Notes under the pieces: generated by a model
The model's input: the letters and a program-made list of their open reading frames with translations, nothing else
Databases searched by the model: none
What the model was told of the DNA's origin: nothing
NCBI RefSeq assembly: GCF_040529055.1
Contig: NZ_CP132342.1
Span: forward strand, 806,001 to 870,000
Source: Xanthomonas sontii
Lineage (GTDB): Bacteria; Pseudomonadota; Gammaproteobacteria; Xanthomonadales; Xanthomonadaceae
Direction: 5' to 3'
Length of the DNA: 64,000 bases
In this document: positions 57,318-64,000 of the stretch, one piece after another
Layout of the letters: each line of letters opens with the position of its first letter
Numbering within the stretch: position 1 is the first letter of the stretch
Made by a program: the position numbers and the translations under genes

Positions 57318-59519
57318 ATGCTTTCCTCCGCTCCACGCCGTCTGCTGTCCCTCGCCGTGCTGTCCGCGCTCTCCGCCGCCTCGGCACCGCTGCTCGCCGC
57401 AGAAGCCGAGGCCGCGGCCGACGTGCAGCCGACCACGCTGGACAAGGTCGAGGTCAGCGGCAGCCCGTCGCGCGCGCAGCCGTCCACCACCACCCGCCTG
57501 CCGCTGACGCTGCAGGAGACGCCGCAGTCGGTGAGCGTGCTGGGCCAGCAGCGGCTGGAAGAGGAATCGCTGTTCAGCGTCAACGACGTCATGCGCAACG
57601 TCACCGGCGTCAACGTGTCCTTCTACGACACCCAGCGCCCGCTGTACTTCGCGCGCGGCTTCCAGATCACCGACTTCCAGGTCGACGGCCTGCCCACCTA
57701 CAGCGGTTCGACCAACCAGGAATACGACATGGTCTTCTACGACCGCGTCGAGGTGATCCGCGGCGCCAACGGCCTGCTCAGCGGCGCCGGCATTCCCTCG
57801 GCCACGGTCAACCTGCTGCGCAAGCGCCCCGGCAAGAGCTTCGATGCGTCGTTCGCGGCCTCGCTCGGCACCTGGGACTTCCGCCGCACCCAGGCCGACG
57901 TCACCGCGCCGCTGACCGCCGACGGCCGCTTCCGCAGCCGTTTCGTCGCCGCCTGGCAGGACCGCGGCTACTACTACGACCACTACACCGAGCAGAAGAT
58001 GTCGGGCATGGCGGTGCTGGAAGGCGACCTGACCGACACCACCACGGTCACCGTCGGCTACCAGCGCCAGGACAACGACCCGGTCGGCTCGACCTGGGGC
58101 ACGGTGCCGTACTTCTTCGCCGACGGCGCGTACGCCGACCTGCCCACGTCCACCAACCTGGCGCCGAAGTGGGCGCGCTGGCAGCGCAACACCCGCACCA
58201 CCTTCGCCAACCTGGAACAGCGCTTCGGCGACAACTGGCTGCTGAAGGTCAACCTGGCGCGCACCGAGGGCGAGGTCGAAAACCTGCGCGTCTACGGCAG
58301 CGGCTATCCCAAGCGCGACGGCAGCGGCATCTACCTGCGCGCCGCCGCCGGGCAGACCACCGACACCCGCGACGGCCTGGACGTGTACCTGTCCGGCAGC
58401 TTCCCGCTGTTCGGCCGCGACCACGACCTGGTCCTCGGCGGCAGCTGGCAGGACCTGCAGTCGAACACGCCGACCCTGGCGCTGCGCTATCCGGGCGACT
58501 GGACCACCTGCGGCCGCGAACGCTGCTACTACATCCCCAACGTCTACGACTGGCACGGCGACGTGGGCCAGATCACCACCGCGCGTACCGGCGCGCGGCG
58601 CGAGGCACGCACCACCCAGCGCGGCGTGTACGCCTCCACCCGGCTGCGCCTGGCCGAACCGCTGTCGCTGATTGCCGGCGCACGTCTGAGTTCCTGGCAG
58701 ACCCGCACCCAGGCCTTCGCCGCCGACGGCAGCTACACCGGCACCAGCGGCCGCTACCGGGTCAGCGACGAGGTCACGCCCTACGTCGGCCTGGTCTACG
58801 ACCTCACCCCGGCCATCTCCACCTACGCCAGCTACACCGAGATCTTCAATCCGCAGAACTACAAGGACAAGGACAACAACCTGCTGGCGCCGGTGCAGGG
58901 CTCCAACCTGGAAGCGGGCATCAAGGCGCAGTTGGCCGACGGCCGCGCGCTGCTCAGCGCGGCGGTGTTCGAGGCCAGGCAGGACAACTACGCGGTGCGC
59001 GACATGACCCAGCCCGAAGCCTCGCTGCCCGACGGCAGCTCGGCCTACATCGGCGTCGACGGCACCAAGAGCCGCGGCTGGGAACTGGAATACAACGGCG
59101 AACTGCGCCCGGGCTGGACGCTCAATGCCGGCTACACCCACGCCAAGGTCACCCGCGCGCCCACCGACGCGATCTACGCCAACCTGCCGGAGGACTACCT
59201 GCAGCTGTCCACCCAGGTGCGCCTGCCCGGCGCCTGGCAGCGCCTGAGCCTGGGCGGCGGCGTGAGCTGGCAGAGCGCGGTGCGCGGCTACAACATCCAG
59301 CGCCCGGTCGGCGACGGCAGCGCCGCCACGCGCCCGGTCACCGTGGTGCAGGACCCGTACGCGCTGGTGCATTTCAATGCCAACTACCAGCTCAGCACGC
59401 AGTGGACCGCGACCCTGGCGGTGACCAATGCATTGAACAAGAAGTACTGGGCCAACCTGGATTACCAGAACTACGGCGAGCCGCGGTTCGTCAGCTTTAC
59501 CCTGCGCTGGCGGTACTGA
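57318..59519 (+). CDS. TonB-dependent siderophore receptor
   Basis: A 733-residue outer-membrane receptor for a ferric siderophore. Signal peptide LLSLAVLSALSAASAPLLAA. Then TTLDKVEVSGSPSRAQPSTT, LPLTLQETPQSVSVLGQQRL (the ETPQSVSV motif marks the siderophore-receptor group), FARGFQITDFQVDGLP and YDRVEVIRGANGLLSGAGIP. The barrel ends VSFTLRWRY, with a terminal aromatic. There is no N-terminal signalling domain, so it does not feed an anti-sigma relay. The ATG at 57318 fits the signal peptide; the longer frame is rejected. The ligand is not identifiable. Confidence 0.93.
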   Translation: MLSSAPRRLLSLAVLSALSAASAPLLAAEAEAAADVQPTTLDKVEVSGSPSRAQPSTTTRLPLTLQETPQSVSVLGQQRLEEESLFSVNDVMRNVTGVNVSFYDTQRPLYFARGFQITDFQVDGLPTYSGSTNQEYDMVFYDRVEVIRGANGLLSGAGIPSATVNLLRKRPGKSFDASFAASLGTWDFRRTQADVTAPLTADGRFRSRFVAAWQDRGYYYDHYTEQKMSGMAVLEGDLTDTTTVTVGYQRQDNDPVGSTWGTVPYFFADGAYADLPTSTNLAPKWARWQRNTRTTFANLEQRFGDNWLLKVNLARTEGEVENLRVYGSGYPKRDGSGIYLRAAAGQTTDTRDGLDVYLSGSFPLFGRDHDLVLGGSWQDLQSNTPTLALRYPGDWTTCGRERCYYIPNVYDWHGDVGQITTARTGARREARTTQRGVYASTRLRLAEPLSLIAGARLSSWQTRTQAFAADGSYTGTSGRYRVSDEVTPYVGLVYDLTPAISTYASYTEIFNPQNYKDKDNNLLAPVQGSNLEAGIKAQLADGRALLSAAVFEARQDNYAVRDMTQPEASLPDGSSAYIGVDGTKSRGWELEYNGELRPGWTLNAGYTHAKVTRAPTDAIYANLPEDYLQLSTQVRLPGAWQRLSLGGGVSWQSAVRGYNIQRPVGDGSAATRPVTVVQDPYALVHFNANYQLSTQWTATLAVTNALNKKYWANLDYQNYGEPRFVSFTLRWRY

Positions 59520-59651
59520 GCGACGGCGCATGACAGGCAAGGACGCCCGTCGCGCAGCCCGGCATTGCTGCGATGGTGGTCGCCGTGGCGATGCGTGCCG
59601 ATGGCCGGCACTGCGCGTCTATACTGCCGCCGCCATCATCGGAGGATGCAG

Positions 59652-60524
59652 ATGCGACCCGTCACGCGCTTGGCCCAGTGCTTGTTGCTTGCCGGCATCC
59701 TGCCCCTGGCAGGGTGCGCACAGTCCGGCTCTGCCGACACGCCGGCGGCTACCTCCACCAATGCCCAGGGCTGCGTGAGACAGCGCCAGCTCGGCCCACA
59801 GGATCCGTTCAAGACGCCGCCGCCATTGATGGAGGCATGCCTGGGTCCGTACAAGCTACGCATTCCGGCCAACTACTTCGGCGACCAGATGGGGCCGAAC
59901 TTCGACGACAGTTTCGGCCTGTACCTGGAATACCCGTCGCTGCAGCCGTTCGCACCGGGCGAACGCGCGCATCTGAGCCTGGATGTGTCGACGCGGACGG
60001 TCGATATCGGGTACCACTATTTGGATGGGGTGGACGTGCATGAGGCGCTACGCAGGCGCTACACCGGCTATTCCGCGGACAAGGAGAATCCGGCAGAGCA
60101 TCTGCAGAGCCGTCTCAGGCAAAGTCCGGTATATGGGCTGACGCCCTACTATCCGGATCTTCCGAAAGTGTTTGCCTACTACAAGGCAAAGGGATACCGG
60201 GCGTCGGCGCCTGTGTTCAACGCGGAGGAGCACGATGATTGGTACGTCGAACGGGATGCACATGGCGAAATTCGCACCTTCATCAAGTGCACCTCGCATG
60301 TAGTGGCGGAAACCGGTGTGGAGTACCAGAAAGGAAAGCTGGTGCGTAGCCAAGACGCCGAACTTCCAGAGTGCCGTCATATCTTGGTGCTTCCCGACGT
60401 CAGTACGCTCGTGGAGGTGCGCTACGTGCGCGCTGCATTGCCGGACTGGAAAAGAATCGAGGATGCAGCGCGTAGCTATCTGGAGAAGTTCATGGTGAAA
60501 GGGAATCGGGCGCAGAACAGGTAG
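59652..60524 (+). CDS. lipoprotein, candidate immunity protein for the adjacent effector
   Basis: A 290-residue lipoprotein with signal LAQCLLLAGILPLAGCAQSG (Cys22 lipidation), starting at 59652 after a GGAGGATG site. The mature part has LEACLGPYKLRIPANYFGDQ-like sequence (MEACLGPYKLRIPANYFGDQ), SLDVSTRTVDIGYHYLDGVD, DWYVERDAHGEIRTFIKCTS and four or more Cys residues, typical of periplasmic disulfide proteins. It lies 32 bases upstream of an XVIPCD effector gene in the same direction. Effectors of the Xanthomonas bacterial-killing T4SS are usually paired with a periplasmic lipoprotein inhibitor; that role is inferred here. Confidence 0.72.
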   Translation: MRPVTRLAQCLLLAGILPLAGCAQSGSADTPAATSTNAQGCVRQRQLGPQDPFKTPPPLMEACLGPYKLRIPANYFGDQMGPNFDDSFGLYLEYPSLQPFAPGERAHLSLDVSTRTVDIGYHYLDGVDVHEALRRRYTGYSADKENPAEHLQSRLRQSPVYGLTPYYPDLPKVFAYYKAKGYRASAPVFNAEEHDDWYVERDAHGEIRTFIKCTSHVVAETGVEYQKGKLVRSQDAELPECRHILVLPDVSTLVEVRYVRAALPDWKRIEDAARSYLEKFMVKGNRAQNR

Positions 60525-60556
60525 TTCTGTAGGCAAACGGCAAAGGAGCTCTGGGA

Positions 60557-61885
60557 ATGAGTGGTCTGGACAAGGGCGATATCGCAGTTCTCGGTTACTA
60601 CGCCGAACAGGGAAATCGAGAGCTTTATTGGAACTACCTCGCAAACAAGCAAGGCAACGACGGCTACGGGTTGCTCGCGCTCGGTGTCGTCCGCAACGAT
60701 AACGCACCAGGTGCCACGGCAAACGCGTTCGCCGAGAGCCAGGCCCGTCGTGACGGCGTCGCGATGAGCGAACGGCAGTGGAACAAATTCGGCATTGATT
60801 TGATGAAGAGCGACTTCGAGAGTCGGCGAAGCTACTTCGACAATGGTCAACCCGCGCAGGCTCTGAATCTTCCAGTCAAGGACGTCGAAGCCGTCCATGA
60901 CGCGACCTTCCAGAAGCATCACATCAACCCCAATGGCTGGACGCCGCGCGAACTGCTCGACGCCGCGCGCCGCCATGGTGGCGAGCCCGAAGCGGAGAAG
61001 GTCTGGTCGATGATGCTCGACAATTCCGCACTCGGCTTGAGCCGCGCCGGTTTCACCATGAACGACGTGCGCAAGTACGACGACGCGCAGCTGGATGCGA
61101 TGTCCTATATCGGGCGCATGACCGCTGCGCGGGCGCTCGCGCACGAAGCGCGGCCGATCGCCGATCCGGAGCGGATCGGCGATCGGAGCGTCTACTACGA
61201 GCGCGATGCGCGGACCGGCAAATGGACCAACTGGGTCGATGGCGGCGAGCAGACCATCGCCCAGCCGGTGCGCGACCCGCAGCAGCTGCGCGAGCTTGAC
61301 GATACGCGTGCACTGCGACTGGAGCGCCAGCAGTTACGCGAGCAGTTCCATCCCGAGGATCCGTACCGCCACCAGCCGATCCTGCGCAGCCCGCAGACGC
61401 TGGCCGAAGCCGATCCGGTCCAGGCGGGACCGGCGGTCGCGCAGGCCGCGCGCACGTCCGATCCCAGCGAGCCAGGCCATCGGCGTCATGCGCTGTACCA
61501 GCAGTGCGCCGCCGGCACCCAGGCGCTGGATCGGCAGTTGGGGCGCAGCCCCGATGCGGACAGCGCCTGCATGGCGGCCAGCGTCACCGACCTGGCCGCA
61601 CGCAACGGTCTGCAGCGAGTGGATCACGTGCTGTTGAGCGAGCGCGGGCGCACGGCGCAGCCGGGCGAACTGGTGTTCGTCGTGCAGGGCGATCCGAAGG
61701 ATCCGGCGCACCTGCGCGCGCACATGTCCACCGAAGAGGCGATCCGCACGCCGGTAGCGCAGTCCTTCGAGCGGCTTGCCGAGTTCGATCGGCAGCAGGC
61801 GTTGGTCCAGGCGCAGCAGGTCGCCCTGCATCAGGATGTCCACCAGCAGGACGCGCAGCGGCAGAGTGCGGTGCCGCGGATCTGA
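60557..61885 (+). CDS. X-T4SS antibacterial effector (X-Tfe) with XVIPCD domain
   Basis: A 442-residue protein. The C-terminal part (about 302-420: PSEPGHRRHALYQQCAAGTQ, LDRQLGRSPDADSACMAASV, LQRVDHVLLSERGRTAQPGE, FVVQGDPKDPAHLRAHMS) has the hallmarks of the XVIPCD, the VirD4-recognition domain of effectors sent into rival bacteria by the Xanthomonas/Stenotrophomonas type IV system, ending with a Gln-rich tail. The N-terminal ~230 residues (ELYWNYLANKQGNDGYGLLA, TFQKHHINPNGWTPRELLDA, YYERDARTGKWTNWVDGG) carry the presumed toxic or targeting module, which I cannot assign to a known enzyme. AAGGAG-type site before the ATG. The partner lipoprotein lies directly upstream; the secretion apparatus is not in the window. 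Confidence 0.85.
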   Translation: MSGLDKGDIAVLGYYAEQGNRELYWNYLANKQGNDGYGLLALGVVRNDNAPGATANAFAESQARRDGVAMSERQWNKFGIDLMKSDFESRRSYFDNGQPAQALNLPVKDVEAVHDATFQKHHINPNGWTPRELLDAARRHGGEPEAEKVWSMMLDNSALGLSRAGFTMNDVRKYDDAQLDAMSYIGRMTAARALAHEARPIADPERIGDRSVYYERDARTGKWTNWVDGGEQTIAQPVRDPQQLRELDDTRALRLERQQLREQFHPEDPYRHQPILRSPQTLAEADPVQAGPAVAQAARTSDPSEPGHRRHALYQQCAAGTQALDRQLGRSPDADSACMAASVTDLAARNGLQRVDHVLLSERGRTAQPGELVFVVQGDPKDPAHLRAHMSTEEAIRTPVAQSFERLAEFDRQQALVQAQQVALHQDVHQQDAQRQSAVPRI

Positions 61886-62008
61886 GTGACGCGACGCCTG
61901 CGGGACCTGTGGTCATGTCCGCAGTGCGCATGCTGGATGCGCCTGCTGTGCGTCCCACGCCAGGCGTCACAGCGGCGCGCGCGGTTCTGCAAATGTGACT
62001 GGAGTGCT

Positions 62009-62052
62009 TACCCTCACCCCCGGCCCCTCTCCCGGGGGAGAGGGGAGCGAAT
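62009..62052 (+). repeat. dispersed repeat with CCCCTCTCCC hairpin, copy 1
   Basis: TACCCTCACCCCCGGCCCCT, then CTCCCGGGGGAGAGGGG. It adjoins the 3' end of the minus-strand patatin gene; the stem could act as a terminator for both flanking genes. Confidence 0.75.
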
Positions 62053-62054
62053 GC

Positions 62055-63089
62055 TCAGTCTTTCGGCTTGCAGGGATCGTCGCGGCGCAGCAGGCGGCCC
62101 AGTCGCGACTGCGGCTCGCACGGCGGCGGCGCCGGTTGCGCGGCCTTTGCCGCCGCGGCTGCGGCGGCCGCGCGCTGCTGCTGCAGTTGCGCCAGCTTGG
62201 CCTTGATCTGCGGCATCGCTGCCAGCGCGGCCTTTTCGCCTTCCAGGATCGCGGCGTTGCGCTGGGCGAAGTCGGCCGCGCCGATGTCGTTGACCTTGGG
62301 CCGGATCACGATGTCGGCGCGGCCCAGTTCCTGCTGGCCCAGGCGCTGGCCCATGATCGCGATCGACTGGTTGACGGTGCCGAGCATGCTGCCCGGGTTC
62401 TTGCCGCTGGCCTTGCTGGAGATGTCCACGGCGATGACGAAGTCGGCGCCGAGCTGGCGCGCCGCGTCCACCGGCACCGGGCTGACCACGCCGCCGTCCA
62501 CGTAATGGAACTTGCCGATGGTCACCGGCTCGAACACGCCGGGGATGCTGCTGGACGCGCGCACCGCCTGGCCGGCATTGCCGCGCACGAACACGGTGCG
62601 CTCGCCGTCTTCCAGCCGGGTGGCGACCGCGGCGAACGGCTTGGCCAGCTTCTCGATCGGCTTGCCCTTGAGCTGGGCGTTGACGTAGTCCTGCAGCGCC
62701 TGGCCCTGCACCAGGCCGCCGGAGAACAGGCGCATGTCGCGGATGCTGCTCTCGTCCAGCGCCACCGCCGCCTGCTGCATCTGGAACGCGTCCATGCCGC
62801 TGGCGTACAGCGCGCCGACCACGCTGCCGGCGCTGGTGCCGGACACCACCGTCGGCTCCAGGCCATTGGCCTGCAGCATCTTGATCACGCCGATGTGGGC
62901 GAAGCCCTTGGCCGCACCGCCGCCCAGGGCGATGCCGATGCGCAGCGGCTGGGCGGCCGGCGTGGGCAGCGGTGCCGGTCCGCTCACCACCGGGGCCGGC
63001 GGCGCCGGCTTGGGTTCGCCGCCACAGGCGGCAAGCAGGCCGAACAGGGACAGGGACAGCAGCAGGCGCGGGGAACGGAACACGGTCAT
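62055..63089 (-). CDS. patatin-like phospholipase lipoprotein (RssA type)
   Basis: A 344-residue lipoprotein. Signal LLLSLSLFGLLAACGGEPKP (Cys22) with a Pro-rich linker. The patatin domain has the oxyanion GGGAAKGFAHIGVIK (56-70), the nucleophile GTSAG (84-88, Ser86) and the acidic DGG (198-200) of the Ser-Asp dyad. After about residue 290 comes a coiled, Ala-rich stretch (KLAQLQQQRAAAAAAAAKAA) and a basic end. It probably hydrolyses lipids or is a regulator of membrane lipids at the outer membrane. The start at 63089 precedes the lipobox signal; the longer frame is not used. Confidence 0.88.
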   Translation of the reverse strand: MTVFRSPRLLLSLSLFGLLAACGGEPKPAPPAPVVSGPAPLPTPAAQPLRIGIALGGGAAKGFAHIGVIKMLQANGLEPTVVSGTSAGSVVGALYASGMDAFQMQQAAVALDESSIRDMRLFSGGLVQGQALQDYVNAQLKGKPIEKLAKPFAAVATRLEDGERTVFVRGNAGQAVRASSSIPGVFEPVTIGKFHYVDGGVVSPVPVDAARQLGADFVIAVDISSKASGKNPGSMLGTVNQSIAIMGQRLGQQELGRADIVIRPKVNDIGAADFAQRNAAILEGEKAALAAMPQIKAKLAQLQQQRAAAAAAAAKAAQPAPPPCEPQSRLGRLLRRDDPCKPKD

Positions 63090-63247
63090 GGATGCGTCGC
63101 GGAAGGAAGAAGAAGGGAGGAGCCGGCGCGAGGATAGCCGCATCCTCCTGCACCGCCCACGACTGGAGGTCATGGGGTGGAGTGTGCGGGTGCTTGGGTG
63201 AGGGTGTGGAGGCTTGTACTACGCATTCTGCGAGACGCTGCGCGCCG

Positions 63248-63289
63248 TACCCTCACCCCAACCCCTCTCCCGGGGGAGAGGGGCGAATG
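63248..63289 (+). repeat. dispersed repeat with CCCCTCTCCC hairpin, copy 2
   Basis: TACCCTCACCCCAACCCCTC then TCCCGGGGGAGAGGGGCGAA. Again directly at the 3' end of a minus-strand gene (63297), as in copy 1. Confidence 0.75.
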
Positions 63290-63296
63290 CGCTGCT

Positions 63297-64000
63297 TTAG
63301 AAGTTGTTGTCGCCGTCGAGGATGCGGCCGAAGCCGCCCAGCACCGAGCCTTCGCCGCGGTTCTGCCCGCCGCCCTGCGGCGCGGCGGCGAACATACGTC
63401 CGGCCAAGCGCGAGAACGGCAGCGACTGCAGCCAGACCTTGCCGGGTCCGGTGAGGGTGGCCAGGAACATGCCTTCGCCGCCGAAGAACATGCTCTTGAT
63501 GCCGCTGACCGGGCGCACGTCCATGTCCACCGAGGCGTGGAAGGCGACCACGCAGCCGGTGTCCACGTCCAGCCGCTCGCCGGCGGCCAGCTCGCGCTCG
63601 ATCACGCAGCCGCCGGCATGCACGAACACCCAGCCGTCGCCCTCCAGCTTCTGCATGATGAAACCTTCGCCGCCGAACAGGCCGGTCATGATCTTGCGCT
63701 GGAAATGGATCCCCAGCGACACGCCGCGTGCGCCGGCCAGGAAGCTGTCCTTCTGGCAGATCAGGCGGCCGCCGTGCTGGTCCAGCTTCATCGCCAGCAC
63801 CGTGCCGGGGTAGGGCGCGGCGAAGGCGACCTTGGCCTTGCCCTGGCCCTGGTGGGTGAACACCGTGGTGAACAGGCTCTCGCCGGTGACCAGGCGCTTG
63901 CCGGCCGACAGCAGCTTGCCCATCAGCCCGCCCTGGTTGCCGCCGGAACCGTCGCCGAACACGGTGTCCATCTGCACCGCCGCGTCCTTGAACATCAGGG
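63297..64000 (-). CDS. AIM24/TIGR00266-family protein, N-terminus cut by window end
   Basis: At least 232 residues are visible, the N-terminus lying outside. Motifs: GKLLSAGKRLVTGESLFTTV, VAFAAPYPGTVLAMKLDQHG, GLFGGEGFIMQKLEGDGWVF, VHAGGCVIERELAAGERLDV and SMFFGGEGMFLATLTGPGKV. These Gly-rich strand pairs define the AIM24 (TIGR00266) family of trimeric beta proteins of unknown function. The C-terminus is a Gly-rich tail (PQGGGQNRGEGSVLGGFGR). The first in-window Met (63995) is probably internal. Cytoplasmic, no signal seen. Confidence 0.85.
   Translation of the reverse strand, partial: LMFKDAAVQMDTVFGDGSGGNQGGLMGKLLSAGKRLVTGESLFTTVFTHQGQGKAKVAFAAPYPGTVLAMKLDQHGGRLICQKDSFLAGARGVSLGIHFQRKIMTGLFGGEGFIMQKLEGDGWVFVHAGGCVIERELAAGERLDVDTGCVVAFHASVDMDVRPVSGIKSMFFGGEGMFLATLTGPGKVWLQSLPFSRLAGRMFAAAPQGGGQNRGEGSVLGGFGRILDGDNNF

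Overview
The window is high-GC chromosomal DNA from a member of the Xanthomonadaceae, most likely Xanthomonas or a close relative. The basis is the four TonB-dependent receptors, a type IV secretion effector with the Xanthomonas XVIPCD tail, the Xanthomonadaceae-type palindromic repeats (arms reading like GTAGGAGCGGCTTCAGCCGC), an attC family typical of xanthomonad chromosomal integrons, and the uronate catabolic gene set. No rRNA, tRNA, CRISPR array, integrase or transposase gene was seen.

Region 1 (1-7.9 kb) and region 4 (44-52.7 kb) look like two parts of one uronate (pectin- or alginate-type) utilisation regulon. Region 1 has a 2-keto-3-deoxygluconate kinase (kdgK, cut by the window edge), a divergent outer-membrane receptor and a 1370-residue exported LamG-type protein that may attack the polysaccharide. 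Region 4 has an FAH-fold hydratase, a three-part TRAP transporter, a LacI-type regulator, kduI, kduD and an RpiB/LacAB-type isomerase. Four near-identical sites of the form TGACACCG(G/C)T, in the kdgK/receptor intergenic region (two), before the hydratase and before kduI, tie the halves together and are the likely operators of the LacI protein.

Region 2 (8-31.5 kb) is an accessory island, clearly AT-richer at its left end. It starts with a complete Thoeris anti-phage operon: a TIR protein, ThsA with SIR2 plus SLOG domains, and a second TIR protein (ThsB). This is followed by a cluster of about ten attC-like sites with small cassette genes and no integrase (a CALIN), 11.7-18.3 kb. Beyond it lies a long run of small genes, many of them recognisable immunity families (Imm35, DUF2185/Imm33, DUF4279, DUF1963, Imm41, DUF3806, DUF4288, Tdi1-like, Imm26) without a toxin beside them. 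Three of these genes are broken by a single small lesion (a 10-bp duplication or one stop codon).

Region 3 (31.9-43.8 kb) holds a second receptor, a third receptor in an overlapping operon with two small membrane proteins and a PepSY protein (ferric-siderophore type), a membrane protein with a degenerate GGDEF domain, and two exported esterases/hydrolases on the minus strand. Region 5 (52.7-64 kb) holds a small possible caspase-fold protein, a CsgG/DUF4810/DUF799 lipoprotein operon, phenylalanine hydroxylase with a divergent Lrp/AsnC regulator, a siderophore receptor with a Fur-box-like site, a lipoprotein-effector pair of the bacterial-killing X-T4SS type, a patatin lipoprotein and an AIM24-family protein cut by the window end.

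Limits: family names come from reading motifs by eye, not from searches. Many small island genes have only a family-level or no assignment.
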